A stretch of DNA of 45,041 nt, from the NCBI GenBank assembly GCA_028277605.1, contig JANQFZ010000061.1:1-45041 (forward strand), read 5' to 3'. Below, piece by piece: positions 22,630 to 31,643 of this stretch. Made by a program: the position numbers and the translations under genes. Positions within the stretch are counted from its first letter, which is position 1. Each line of letters begins with the position of its first letter. The notes under the pieces were generated by a model. That model was not told where the DNA came from, searched no databases, and worked only from the letters and a program-made list of their open reading frames with translations. The stretch is from Vallitaleaceae bacterium. GTDB lineage: Bacteria; Bacillota; Clostridia; Lachnospirales; Vallitaleaceae.

Positions 22630-24756
22630 TTACACCCCCTTAATCTGATTCCAAGTGATAGTACCTTTTTTCAAATATTGTGATGGATTCAAGTTTCCTG
22701 CATGCCATACTTTATTGGTATTGGAATAAAGCTCTCCTGATGTTGCAATCCCACCTAGTATTAAATCTAGATCCATTTTTACTGCTTCATTGATTAGAGC
22801 GGAATAGTTAGCAATACCTCCTGGATCGATAGCATTTGGCACAAAATCCTTCATCACCCAGCCGCTTGCTTGAAAGTTATCCCCTAACAAATAAGCACTA
22901 ACACAATTAGTATTATCATCTATATAGACCTGAAGAGCAGCACCATCATAGGTACCACATTCCTTAATTCTTATATACTTAAATGGCGAACCTCCAAATC
23001 TACTATGGTGAAGTATGGTTATATCTGAGTGACTACCAAAGTGATGAGAAGCATAAAAAACAACCGATTGGTGATCACCACTATTGATATCTCTTAAAGC
23101 AAACCTTGCTACTGCACGAGTGCCTGAGTTAACAGCTATGGTGTACCAACCTACAGCTAAGTTGGTTCTATCACTAAATCCATTCCCTGTTCCTGAATAA
23201 TTCACTTTGAAATCTAATCCTGTTTGCAAACCATTGATTGCAGATATATCATGTGTGTGCGTACTAGGAGTATATACCGATGGCTTACCACTTACTCCTG
23301 ACCATAAAACACTATCTGCGCTTTCAGCACTATCTACTTTACCATTATTATTCTTATCATAGACACTTTTTAACATATCTCCATACCCAGCAGTACTTAG
23401 CTGATTTTGTGTAACATAATGGTTTAGTGCTGACTGAGTAGCGGTTGAGATAGGTTTATCTAAATCAGAGGTATTATCAACATTTCCTAACCCAACATCT
23501 GCTTTGCTAACAGTATGCGGATTAGAACGATTAGCTATATGGTTCTGAATATTTGAATTTTTAGGTTCATAACTCAAATCATGATTATGATTCCCTGATG
23601 CCTTACTATTCCAATTAGTTTTTTCAGCTTCTGTTACAAATTTATGATTACTATCTTCAGTTATCATTGTAGCTGAATGCTCTGATGGATGCTCGTAGTT
23701 CTCAAGACCAGCTAATTTATTTTTTTCAGCAGTTGAATAATCTTCGGTAGATAGACCTTTTCCTGTTACTTTATCCACTTTGTTAGTTACCGTATTCCAT
23801 AGGCTGCGTTCAACACTAGTTATATGTCTTACAGAATCTGATAGATGCAATACTGCACTGTTCCAGCTATCCACTAAAGCTTGTGTTATTTTATCAATAA
23901 CTGATTTGTTAGAATGATCGTGCTTTCTAGTATTGGCATCATTCCAATTAGCTTTTTCAACATCTGAGACAAATCTATTCCTATCATCTTGTTTTATAAT
24001 ATCTGGTGAGAGTTCATCTGGAAGCTTATATTTGTTAGCTCCTTCTGCTATACCTGCTAATTTGCTCTTTTCTGTTGTTGTATAATCTTCTGTGCTTAGT
24101 TGCTTACCCTGCACCTTATCCACCTTTTTTGACAGTTCAGTTGTCACCGTAGCTGCAAAGTCAGGATCGTTATTGAGTGCGTCTGCAATCTCTTTTAATG
24201 TATCTAATGCCTCGGGGGCAGCGTCTATAACCAACTGAATCCTTTCGTCCGTCTCTGTCTTAGTATAAGTCGTTGATTTATCTGCTTTTAACAAAAGCTG
24301 TGTATCGACATAGACTTTTTCAGCCTTATTTGCTTCGGCAGTTCCTAAACGAGCATCTAATGATTGAACCGCTGCATTATTACTGTTCTTATATCTGTCT
24401 ACCTCTGTCTGTGTAGCAGTTATGCTGTCTTGCAATATATTAATATCTTCCGCTTCAACTTGATCTCCCTGTGTCTCATACGTGATGTAGACTGGTGATG
24501 CATTAGAAAAAATTTTAATACTCTTTTTCCATGGTGTTTCATTTGGAACTGAAATGATGAAATTCTTGATTTCTATACCTGTTAATTTAGATCCTGTATA
24601 GACCTTGATACTAATATCATTAATATTGTCATGTTTGAGTAAGCCTTCATATTTATCATCAACGAGTTCTATTTTCTCTTCCACAACATAAGTGCTGTCA
24701 TCATGCTTTTTATTCAGTTTTTCTATAAACTGTTCAATACTATCTGGATACGCCAT
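22630..24756 (-). CDS. Modular tail fibre / collar protein
   Basis: A 708-aa fibre. The N-terminal 90 residues look globular (ISIKVYTGSKLTGIEIKN) and should dock to the baseplate. A coiled part (ILQDSITATQTEVDRY) is followed by repeated fibre modules (KVDKVQGKQLSTEDYTTTEK, FVSDVEKANWND, LWNTVTNKVDKVTGKG, HSATMITEDSNHKFVTEAEK) and NHNHDLSYEPK/TPSTHTHDIS segments of the His-rich long-tail-fibre type. The last 180 residues form a beta-rich tip ending WNQIKGV. The ATG overlaps the xkdT stop by one base. Modules are shared with the Kelch fibre downstream, so the two are partial paralogues. Confidence 0.82.
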   Translation of the reverse strand: MAYPDSIEQFIEKLNKKHDDSTYVVEEKIELVDDKYEGLLKHDNINDISIKVYTGSKLTGIEIKNFIISVPNETPWKKSIKIFSNASPVYITYETQGDQVEAEDINILQDSITATQTEVDRYKNSNNAAVQSLDARLGTAEANKAEKVYVDTQLLLKADKSTTYTKTETDERIQLVIDAAPEALDTLKEIADALNNDPDFAATVTTELSKKVDKVQGKQLSTEDYTTTEKSKLAGIAEGANKYKLPDELSPDIIKQDDRNRFVSDVEKANWNDANTRKHDHSNKSVIDKITQALVDSWNSAVLHLSDSVRHITSVERSLWNTVTNKVDKVTGKGLSTEDYSTAEKNKLAGLENYEHPSEHSATMITEDSNHKFVTEAEKTNWNSKASGNHNHDLSYEPKNSNIQNHIANRSNPHTVSKADVGLGNVDNTSDLDKPISTATQSALNHYVTQNQLSTAGYGDMLKSVYDKNNNGKVDSAESADSVLWSGVSGKPSVYTPSTHTHDISAINGLQTGLDFKVNYSGTGNGFSDRTNLAVGWYTIAVNSGTRAVARFALRDINSGDHQSVVFYASHHFGSHSDITILHHSRFGGSPFKYIRIKECGTYDGAALQVYIDDNTNCVSAYLLGDNFQASGWVMKDFVPNAIDPGGIANYSALINEAVKMDLDLILGGIATSGELYSNTNKVWHAGNLNPSQYLKKGTITWNQIKGV

Positions 24757-25778
24757 TACAACACCTCCAAACTAATGGTTCCAAGGCTAGGTATCTCTTC
24801 ATCTTCCAATGCCACATTGATAGTTTTACTATTCAAAGTTAAGTCTTGATAGTCTATAATCCCATCTATACCTAAAAGAATGGTTCCCAGTTTAGCATAA
24901 CTGACATAGGATCTTCTAAAAGCAATAGATTTGAAATGCTCAACTAAAGCTGATATTACAGCATCTTGTACCATTTGAAGGTTATAACCCTGTGCAAGTG
25001 ATATTTTTGCTGCTACATCAACTTTTCTTCCTGCTCCTGATACTACGGTTATGGCTGCTCCAATTGGTCGTACGGATTCTATATAACCCAATACATCTGC
25101 TATCAGCTTGGAATCTGCTGGCTGTTTATTATCATCAACAATGACTATTTTAACCGTTCCTGGACCATCCCAAAGCGGCTTCACCTTAGCACCGCCGACA
25201 CCATCCACTTCATATGCCCATTGCAGATAATGATTCATATTCCCGCTTGTTGCTGATTTTTGAACTCTAAGATTGTATCGGTTTAATAAGGCTTCATCCG
25301 ATTCTTCATCTTCACCTGAAATGATTATATCCGTTAACTCAGCTTGAGTTAGTCCGTCAATATAATCAATAGGTAATAGACTTCCTGAATAACCGTTGCC
25401 TATAACACCAGCCATTTCGCACTCTAACTGATACTCAAAATCTTGTATATTTTCAATCACTTGATAGCTCACAGCATCATGGTTAAAGCGGCTGCCAATA
25501 GGCACCTCTATATTGAATATTGCTTTTCGTATGGCTTTAGATGCCTGCCTTCTTTCAATTCCCATCTCGGCACATCGTCTTTCTAGGTAACTGCCTGAAC
25601 TGGTGTTAGCAAAAACAAGCTCAAGCCAGTTTTCAAGATCAATATACATTAATTGAAGTTCAACTGCTGCTGGTGCAAGCGCATCATAAATAATACTGCC
25701 TTCTCTTTTATCTACATGACTGGGGACTTGACTTAGCATTCTTTTAAGTATTTTTTCATAGGTAATGTCATCATACAT
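24756..25778 (-). CDS. xkdT: Baseplate J-like protein (XkdT)
   Basis: A 340-aa Baseplate_J/gp47-type wedge protein. N-terminal features include VDKREGSIIYDALAPAAVEL (about residues 22-40), LERRCAEMGIERRQA and then a central GEDEESDEALLNRY. The second half has GGAKVKPLWDGPGTVKIVI and VRPIGAAITVVSGAGRKVDV, followed by a C-terminal DUF2612-like domain. It forms the ring that starts sheath contraction. Start and stop overlap its neighbours by one base each, showing a tightly coupled operon. Confidence 0.92.
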   Translation of the reverse strand: MYDDITYEKILKRMLSQVPSHVDKREGSIIYDALAPAAVELQLMYIDLENWLELVFANTSSGSYLERRCAEMGIERRQASKAIRKAIFNIEVPIGSRFNHDAVSYQVIENIQDFEYQLECEMAGVIGNGYSGSLLPIDYIDGLTQAELTDIIISGEDEESDEALLNRYNLRVQKSATSGNMNHYLQWAYEVDGVGGAKVKPLWDGPGTVKIVIVDDNKQPADSKLIADVLGYIESVRPIGAAITVVSGAGRKVDVAAKISLAQGYNLQMVQDAVISALVEHFKSIAFRRSYVSYAKLGTILLGIDGIIDYQDLTLNSKTINVALEDEEIPSLGTISLEVL

Positions 25779-26179
25779 TAGATCCTCACCCCTTTCTCTA
25801 TCTCAAAATCTCCTAACGCTGTATGAACCGTAAAGGATACATGAACTTTATCCTTATCAGCTGTAAAAGAAAAAGCATCAACACTTTTAATTCTATCATC
25901 CTGTGTTAATGCTTCTGTTATCCTTCTTTCAATTTCTGAATAGACGTAAGCTTTTGGTTCCCCAATCAGGTCATTCAACTCAATACCATAATTCCATGAA
26001 TAGATTTCATAATTAAATCGTTCAGTGTTGAGTATTTTAAATATCGCCTGCTTGATAGCTGCTAGTCCATCCACATACCCTCTAATTGACCCTTGTTCAA
26101 GATGTAGCTGGTAGGTATAGGATGGCTGTTCCAGTATTCTAATTTCATCAGCCCTGTAACTGTCATTTTTAGGTATCAT
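25778..26179 (-). CDS. xkdS: XkdS-like baseplate protein (DUF2634/gp25-like)
   Basis: A 133-aa protein of the gp25/W family, the inner baseplate lysozyme-like wedge without known activity. Visible are an N-terminal beta hairpin, VDGLAAIKQAIFKILNTERF, YSWNYGIELNDLIGEP, and the C-terminal VHVSFTVHTALGDFEIEKG. The order DUF2577, XkdS, XkdT is that of PBSX. ATGA overlap with the upstream gene. Confidence 0.88.
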   Translation of the reverse strand: MIPKNDSYRADEIRILEQPSYTYQLHLEQGSIRGYVDGLAAIKQAIFKILNTERFNYEIYSWNYGIELNDLIGEPKAYVYSEIERRITEALTQDDRIKSVDAFSFTADKDKVHVSFTVHTALGDFEIEKGVRI

Positions 26180-26502
26180 CCACTCACCACCCTATTCAAT
26201 ACTACATATCTTTGACCACCTTGCATCTGTATCATAAGTACTTGCTCACCTACCCTTAATCCATTGTGAATAGTTATCGCTCGTTGAATTCCCTCTAGCG
26301 TTATATCGACTATGGATTCTCGTACATTATCTGTCAAAATAATGTCTTCAGCTTCTAATGTCAGCTTCTGTTCTATATTAATCTTAATTGGCTCTATACT
26401 CATAACTGTCCCATAAATAAACTTAATTAGATGGGTTTGTGTTACTGCATCCACAGCGGCTTTCTTTATTATTTCAACGATATTAGGCAAATTTACCACC
26501 AC
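26176..26502 (-). CDS. xkdR: XkdR-like protein (DUF2577)
   Basis: A 108-aa DUF2577 protein from the tail hub/baseplate operon. It shows IIKKAAVDAVTQTHLIKF at the N-terminus, then GTVMSIEPIKINIEQKLTL and the C-terminal GEQVLMIQMQGGQRYVVLNRV. It is an OB-fold-like hub protein in PBSX-type tails. The annotated start is a GTG at 26502 in a run of GTGs next to AAGGGG; a TTG four codons later is an alternative. It overlaps both neighbours. Confidence 0.85.
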   Translation of the reverse strand: MVVNLPNIVEIIKKAAVDAVTQTHLIKFIYGTVMSIEPIKINIEQKLTLEAEDIILTDNVRESIVDITLEGIQRAITIHNGLRVGEQVLMIQMQGGQRYVVLNRVVSG

Positions 26503-27448
26503 CCCTTAATGTTAAGTCCATAAAATGTTCTTCGTCTTTGAACGTGTGCTTGACCTTATCAACCATCATATAGCTTTGTAGTGATAGTTCTCCCAGATTT
26601 TGAATATAGACAATCACACGGGAGCCTGCACGTACTCTTATATCACCAATGACTTTCTTTAGACTTACCGTTCTTTTCTTCCTATTATATTTCTCAAGTA
26701 ATGCTTTTGCTTTAGCTATTCCATTTTCATTTTCCTCCAGCGTATCAAAGTATTGAAGGATTCCCCATTCATTCATATGCTTGGAATCTTGTGCAATAAA
26801 TACATTCCTTTTCTTTTTGTCATTACAGGGCGTGGATAATTTTATCTTATTATATGTTTCACCATCAATAGAAGACTCGTAATCAAAGTCCACTGCGTTA
26901 TCCTCTCCTACAACAACATCTACATTCATGTTATCAATATTTTTTAATGTAATTAAACCATAGTCATCGTATAAGACGTACAGTTTCTTTTTATTTTGCA
27001 CCGTTAGATCAATAGCCGTCAGAATAATATCATATAGCGTTTTATTTTCTTCTAATCTTGATGTAATCACATACTCAGTATCTTCTATAGTACCTGTCTT
27101 AAAACCATATTGAGCAGCAAAAATTTTAATTATATCACTCGCTTTTTTATGATGATACTTTATAGTATCTTTATTTTTAAAGTACCTTAACTGGTCATAC
27201 GCTGTAACTGTTATGATTCTATTCTTATTTCTCTTCTTAGAGAAAATATAACCAAGAAATAGATAGGTATCGTTAACCTTTAATGAAACCTTATCGCCTT
27301 CAAAAAAGCTTATGATATCATCGGGTAATACTTTGAAGGTCAGTTTACTTGGCGAACCATACAGTTGAATTTCCCAATTGATTTCATTTTGTAGTATTGG
27401 AAAATACGCCTTTTCATTTCTGATAATACAAAGCTCAACACTACTCAA
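26483..27448 (-). CDS. xkdQ: XkdQ-like tail hub protein
   Basis: A 321-aa protein of the phage late-control D / XkdQ group, forming the hub below the tail tube. N-terminal residues 20-110 are the beta-rich tube-like fold (INWEIQLYGSPSKLTFKVL, FEGDKVSLKVNDTYLFLGYI). The middle has KNKDTIKYHHKKASDIIKIFA and YVITSRLEENKTLYDIIL, and the C-terminus DIRVRAGSRVIVYIQNLG. Only the hub fold is evident. It overlaps xkdP by 8 nt. Confidence 0.87.
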   Translation of the reverse strand: MSSVELCIIRNEKAYFPILQNEINWEIQLYGSPSKLTFKVLPDDIISFFEGDKVSLKVNDTYLFLGYIFSKKRNKNRIITVTAYDQLRYFKNKDTIKYHHKKASDIIKIFAAQYGFKTGTIEDTEYVITSRLEENKTLYDIILTAIDLTVQNKKKLYVLYDDYGLITLKNIDNMNVDVVVGEDNAVDFDYESSIDGETYNKIKLSTPCNDKKKRNVFIAQDSKHMNEWGILQYFDTLEENENGIAKAKALLEKYNRKKRTVSLKKVIGDIRVRAGSRVIVYIQNLGELSLQSYMMVDKVKHTFKDEEHFMDLTLRGGGKFA

Positions 27449-28082
27449 ATTGGATCACCTGCCCTGGATAGATCAGATTAGGATTTTTTATTTTATTTAA
27501 CTGAGCAATAGTTTTATATTTACTCCCATCCCCTAAATACTTTTTACAAATCTTCCAGAGAGTATCTCCTGACGAAACCGTATAGGACTTAATGGGTTCA
27601 GGAGCTGATCGTTCCTTTTCAATGACTACCTCATTGTCATCAGAATCCAATGGTGCAACCGTTGTTTTGTAATCTCTATACTGCTTAAGCTTGACATTAA
27701 CCATTAAATCAAAGCCCTTACCAGCTTCTTCTATAAGAGAGTATTCTTCAAGAGATACTTTAAAATTGTTACCATATGACCATTTTTTTTGTGCAAATCG
27801 GCAAATAATAAACTGAAAAGGTGTCTTTCTATTTTTTAGTTCTTCAAACTTTTCAATAAAATATGGCTGCTTTTTGAATTTGTTACCGACATATACAGCA
27901 AAAGGATACTGTTGATGGGGTATCATGACATCAAAGGTCACTTCAGTTAATCCAGCTGTCTTCAATAAATTAATCTCTCCTTGATTCATCAAGGTGATTG
28001 TCTTATTTTTATTTTTCATTTTGATTTGCAGCTTGGATGGTGCAACGGGTAGCAGCACCTTATCCATAAAAAGATAATACAT
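27441..28082 (-). CDS. xkdP: XkdP-like LysM tail protein
   Basis: A 213-aa protein. Residues 1-145 are the XkdP/gp53-like domain (MNQGEINLLKTAGLTEVTFD, PHQQYPFAVYV, KTPFQFIICR). Residues about 163-213 form a LysM domain (SYTVSSGDTLWKICKKYLGD, LIYPGQVIQFE). It is placed between the tape measure and hub genes as in PBSX, and such proteins tie the tail tip to peptidoglycan or to the hub. Its ATG overlaps the tape-measure stop by one base. Confidence 0.9.
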   Translation of the reverse strand: MYYLFMDKVLLPVAPSKLQIKMKNKNKTITLMNQGEINLLKTAGLTEVTFDVMIPHQQYPFAVYVGNKFKKQPYFIEKFEELKNRKTPFQFIICRFAQKKWSYGNNFKVSLEEYSLIEEAGKGFDLMVNVKLKQYRDYKTTVAPLDSDDNEVVIEKERSAPEPIKSYTVSSGDTLWKICKKYLGDGSKYKTIAQLNKIKNPNLIYPGQVIQFE

Positions 28083-30964
28083 TAATACACCCCTTCCGCT
28101 GTAACCGTCATGGTTTCAAATAACTGTTCTTCTAAATAAGTCATCATACCATCCAGATCGGCGTCTTGATTAACATTATTAGTGACTCCGCCAAGATCTA
28201 CTTTTATCTCCGCTGTTGTAAATCTATTGATAGCTTCTTGTTCTGCTATATCTCTAAGATATTGTATGACTTCTTCATCTGCAGTTATAGAATTGTCCAT
28301 AGAAGCTGAGTTATAAGGTGAATCCTCTCCAGATTGACCAGAATCTTTATCATTTTGCTGCTGATTATAATCTGGTGAATTATTTTTCTTTTCTTCCGCT
28401 TGATCCTTTAACTTATCTATTTCTGCTTGTTTTTTCTCTGCCGCGGTTTTAGCATCCTGTTCCATTTTTTTCAATTGTTCATCTCTTTTTGCAATATTGT
28501 TTTGTATATCTCTTCTTTTGTCCTCCAACCCTTTATTTCTTGCAGCCTTTTCAGCTTCGTTTTCAAGCTTTGCATTGGTAGCAAAACTAACTTTTGCTAT
28601 AGTGTCAATGGATATGATACCAATCTTATTTATTTTATTAATGAATTCATTAATAATGTCTATGGCACCGTTGACCATATTTTGCAAAGTCATAAGCACA
28701 CTAACTTTCATATCGCCTATTGTATTAGCAATACTAATACCAACTTCTGAAAATTTTAAACTTAAGTTATCCCATAAACCGCATAGAAAGTATATACCTT
28801 CAAAAAACTTTATTTTTAGTTTATCCCATGTTGTCAAGAGAGTGTTAACAACTATTTTCCAAGCTATCTCTAAACCACCAACCGATTGAACCCACGTATA
28901 AATAGCACCAACAATGACACCAATTGCTATTGCAATCCACATGATTGGATTTTTAAGCATCGCTAGATTCAAACCATCCTGAGCTATTTTTGCCGCCCAA
29001 GCAGCAACTGCCTGTATTCCTAGAATTGAAGCATAAGTGCCAACTGCTGCGGTTAAACCCCAAAAAATTGGTTCAAGAATAGACCAATTATCATGAATCC
29101 ATTGCGCACCTGCACTGATTGTCTCTAGCACAGGTTGAAAGGTTTGAAGAAGCATATCGCCAAAAAGGGTTGCTAGTTGTCCAAAAGTTGCTGGAGTTTC
29201 AGCAAACTTTGCATTGGTTTCATCAATGGATGAAAACATCGCATTTTTAATCACATCCGCTGATATTCTTCCCTTTGATGACATCTGACTGAGCTGCTCC
29301 ACACTCTGTCCCATATTATCTGCAATAGCTTGTGCCAGCATAGGGGCACTTTTTAAGACTTCACTAAACTTATTTCCCTGAAGTCCACCTTCTGCCATAG
29401 CTTGTGTTAACACATTCATTGCCGATGACTGATCTTTTACAGAGCCACAGCCAATTTTTAAATGCTTACTCATCTGCTCAGCAAAGATAACCATCTCTTC
29501 ATTATTAGAAAAAGCTCTTTTTGCATTCGTCCCTAGCTTTGTAACTGTAGAGGCTGTTTCCATATAAGCAGTTCTTGAACGTTGTGCAGACTCGAATACC
29601 ATGTTCTGAAGCTGCTCATTTGTTTTAAATCCATCATTGATAGAACCTAGCTGTGCTTTTGTCGAAGCCATTGAATCAGATAAGTCCAATACCTTTTTGA
29701 TATCAAAATTAATCCCTAAACTGCCAGCGATACTTTTTACTTTTCCTACAAAGGCTCCAAATTTTTGATTTGCCTGCCCAATGGATTCATTAAATTTTAG
29801 TTGTGCCTCTTGATTATCTCTAATATGCCTTTCTGTACCACCAACTATTTGAGATAATTTAAGATAAGATTGATTGGCTTGCGCAACATTCATACTTTTT
29901 ACGGCTTGATTCAAATCTTTTTGATGCCCCACAGCCTGACTTAATTGGTGTCTTAACTGTTCAAGCTCCTTACTCGTACCTTTACTTCCAAAGTTCATAT
30001 CTTGCTTTTCCATTTTATCTATAGCAATTTTTATTTCTTGTATTCTACTCTGCATATGATTTAAATCCGAAATCATGTTATCTGGAAAAATATTGGTTTG
30101 AGCTGCCTGCTCTGATATCATTTGCTGTGTTATATTTAAAGTGCTCAATGCTTGTTTGGCTGAAGAAAGCTCTTGAATATACCTTTCAGTACCTTGACTG
30201 GTAAATATTTCCGTAGTATCCGACTGCCATTGAATGGTACTTAACTCTTGGATACTGGCAGCATTCTCTCTCATTTTTATTTCTAACTGTTCTGCAATTG
30301 TATTGAGTTGGTTATAGTCAGCACTTAATTGAGATATATTACCTTCAGCCATTGACTGATTCATAGATCCCTGCAGGTTAATCATTTCCATCATTTTTAA
30401 CCTTAAACCTTCATAATCTGAATTAAGCTGTTCAGCTGAACTATTATCTAATAAGCTGATGTCTTGACCTTGAAGGGCACTAATCTTATTCCCCAGCTCT
30501 TCTATGCGTTGATTGGTAAGATTAATATCTCTAACAGCATCTTGTGGAAGTACCTTCATCTTTAAAGCTTGATCATCTATTTGACGTTGTGATTGTATGA
30601 CATTATCGGACAATTGATCTAAGGATGCCAACTCTGCTTTCATCCTTTGGATACCAGTTGTATCAATAATTTCTATATGCCCAGTACTTTGCCAATTCTG
30701 TTCGGGTATTGGCGGACTTTCTACTATCGGAGTTACGATGTTGTTCATTGATTCTGCAAGCTGGTTAGCCGTTCCTTCAGCATGGCTAAGCTCCATTACT
30801 GCTTCTTCTATACCAGTTGTATCTAATGCTTGACTGAATGCATTTCTTAGAGAGTCATAGCGGCTCATAACAGTTTGCATTGCATGATTGATTCCGCTTA
30901 GCACTGGTGAGATATTATCTATAACCTGAATGGTTGTCTGAATGGTTGTTTGTATCGTAGCCAT
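28082..30964 (-). CDS. Tail tape measure protein
   Basis: A 960-aa tape measure. Residues 1-400 are long helical coils with repeated QxLxxxI patterns. Residues about 430-620 form the conserved tape-measure N-terminal domain (DSMASTKAQLGSINDGF, SRTAYMETASTVTKLG, QAMAEGGLQGNKFSEVLKSA, SSKGRISADVIKNAMF). Two or three hydrophobic stretches at about 635-710 (FWGLTAAVGTYASILGIQAV, PIMWIAIAIGVIVGAIYTWV) match the membrane segments usual for these proteins. The region near 850-890 is a Lys/Glu/Gln-rich helix. With about 0.15 nm per helical residue it would predict a tail near 140 nm, a rule of thumb only. A 12-bp hairpin lies before it. Confidence 0.92.
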   Translation of the reverse strand: MATIQTTIQTTIQVIDNISPVLSGINHAMQTVMSRYDSLRNAFSQALDTTGIEEAVMELSHAEGTANQLAESMNNIVTPIVESPPIPEQNWQSTGHIEIIDTTGIQRMKAELASLDQLSDNVIQSQRQIDDQALKMKVLPQDAVRDINLTNQRIEELGNKISALQGQDISLLDNSSAEQLNSDYEGLRLKMMEMINLQGSMNQSMAEGNISQLSADYNQLNTIAEQLEIKMRENAASIQELSTIQWQSDTTEIFTSQGTERYIQELSSAKQALSTLNITQQMISEQAAQTNIFPDNMISDLNHMQSRIQEIKIAIDKMEKQDMNFGSKGTSKELEQLRHQLSQAVGHQKDLNQAVKSMNVAQANQSYLKLSQIVGGTERHIRDNQEAQLKFNESIGQANQKFGAFVGKVKSIAGSLGINFDIKKVLDLSDSMASTKAQLGSINDGFKTNEQLQNMVFESAQRSRTAYMETASTVTKLGTNAKRAFSNNEEMVIFAEQMSKHLKIGCGSVKDQSSAMNVLTQAMAEGGLQGNKFSEVLKSAPMLAQAIADNMGQSVEQLSQMSSKGRISADVIKNAMFSSIDETNAKFAETPATFGQLATLFGDMLLQTFQPVLETISAGAQWIHDNWSILEPIFWGLTAAVGTYASILGIQAVAAWAAKIAQDGLNLAMLKNPIMWIAIAIGVIVGAIYTWVQSVGGLEIAWKIVVNTLLTTWDKLKIKFFEGIYFLCGLWDNLSLKFSEVGISIANTIGDMKVSVLMTLQNMVNGAIDIINEFINKINKIGIISIDTIAKVSFATNAKLENEAEKAARNKGLEDKRRDIQNNIAKRDEQLKKMEQDAKTAAEKKQAEIDKLKDQAEEKKNNSPDYNQQQNDKDSGQSGEDSPYNSASMDNSITADEEVIQYLRDIAEQEAINRFTTAEIKVDLGGVTNNVNQDADLDGMMTYLEEQLFETMTVTAEGVY

Positions 30965-30988
30965 TGTACCACCTGCCTTTTAAGTAAA

Positions 30989-31016
30989 GAAGGCAAGTAC
31001 ATCTGTACTTACCTTC
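30989..31016 (-). other. Hairpin before the tape measure gene
   Basis: On the minus strand GAAGGTAAGTAC, loop AGAT, GTACTTGCCTTC: 12 paired bases with one G-U wobble, followed by TTTACTT. It overlaps the stop of the frameshift extension and ends 24 nt before the tape-measure ATG. It could be an attenuator lowering downstream expression. Confidence 0.65.
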
Positions 31017-31622
31017 TTCCTCTCTTCCTCTTTATCTTATTACTTTCTTTTTTCTCGTTTTCCATCTTGATTTGTATAGAACCAATGATATAGGCTTTCT
31101 CTCTTCTATCTAGGTTAAGATAAGTAGAAGGTAGCATATGGAGCTTATGGAGACAATAATAGGCAATATTAGCCTCTGAATCGCCTCCTAGAATTAGTTT
31201 TTTGCTTCTTCTACCAGCTCGTCCATTGTAACTTCAAATCCATTGACTTCTTGAATCTTAGTTAGATAATCTGCATATTCACCGGGCTTTAGCATGGTTT
31301 TTAGCAGAACATCTGCCCCCATGACATGGTAACTATTTTGAAGCTCAATATCATTTAGATTTGGAAATACCGTGCATGTCACAGCAAGCTTTCCAAGATA
31401 TTTATTATAATCTGTTTCTTGAGTATACTGTCCTTTTTTACCTGGTACGGGTACTCTTCTAGTACACTCTTTTCTTATAGCTTCATCTTCACTCCCAGTA
31501 ATGGCTTGAATCTCCCATTGCATAGGTTTTTTACTTTTATCAACAAATCTCTTAGACGCAATGTATTTTATATTCTCATCCTTGATAGCGTTTTGCGCCA
31601 TAAATGCACTTAAAGAACTCAT
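31009..31622 (-). CDS. Extended tail assembly chaperone via -1 frameshift (gpGT-like)
   Basis: If the ribosome slips back one base on A_AAA_AAC (31203-31197), the XkdN frame continues for 62 more codons to a TAA at 31011-31009, giving about 204 aa. The extension reads LILGGDSEANIAYYCLHKLH, then MLPSTYLNLDRREKAYIIGS and ends in a very basic KRKRGRR. Phage-like residues and the lack of any ATG at its beginning argue that it is made by frameshifting, as for lambda gpGT and many contractile-tail elements. In those systems the longer form is minor and recruits tube protein. Not shown experimentally here. Confidence 0.8.
31194..31622 (-). CDS. xkdN: XkdN-like tail assembly chaperone, 0-frame product
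   Basis: A 142-aa XkdN-family (gpG-like) tail assembly chaperone. Visible are SLSAFMAQNAIKDENIKYIA at the N-terminus, KPMQWEIQAITGSEDEAIRK, YNKYLGKLAVTCTVFPNLND, LQNSYHVMGADVLLKTMLKPG and the C-terminal EVNGFEVTMDELVEEAKN. It coats the tape measure while the tube polymerises. Its last three codons are GCA AAA AAC, a -1 slippery heptamer; see the entry for the extended product. It sits 22 nt after the tube gene. Confidence 0.9.
   Translation of the reverse strand: MSSLSAFMAQNAIKDENIKYIASKRFVDKSKKPMQWEIQAITGSEDEAIRKECTRRVPVPGKKGQYTQETDYNKYLGKLAVTCTVFPNLNDIELQNSYHVMGADVLLKTMLKPGEYADYLTKIQEVNGFEVTMDELVEEAKN
31197..31203 (-). promoter_or_regulatory. Slippery heptamer A_AAA_AAC
   Basis: In the XkdN frame the codons GCA AAA AAC TAA contain A AAA AAC, the X_XXY_YYZ consensus for -1 programmed frameshifting, immediately before the 0-frame stop. 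The -1 frame is open downstream for 62 codons. A GGAGG six bases further on and the hairpin at 30989 are possible modulators. Confidence 0.82.
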
Positions 31623-31643
31623 ATATCATTCCTCCTATTGATT

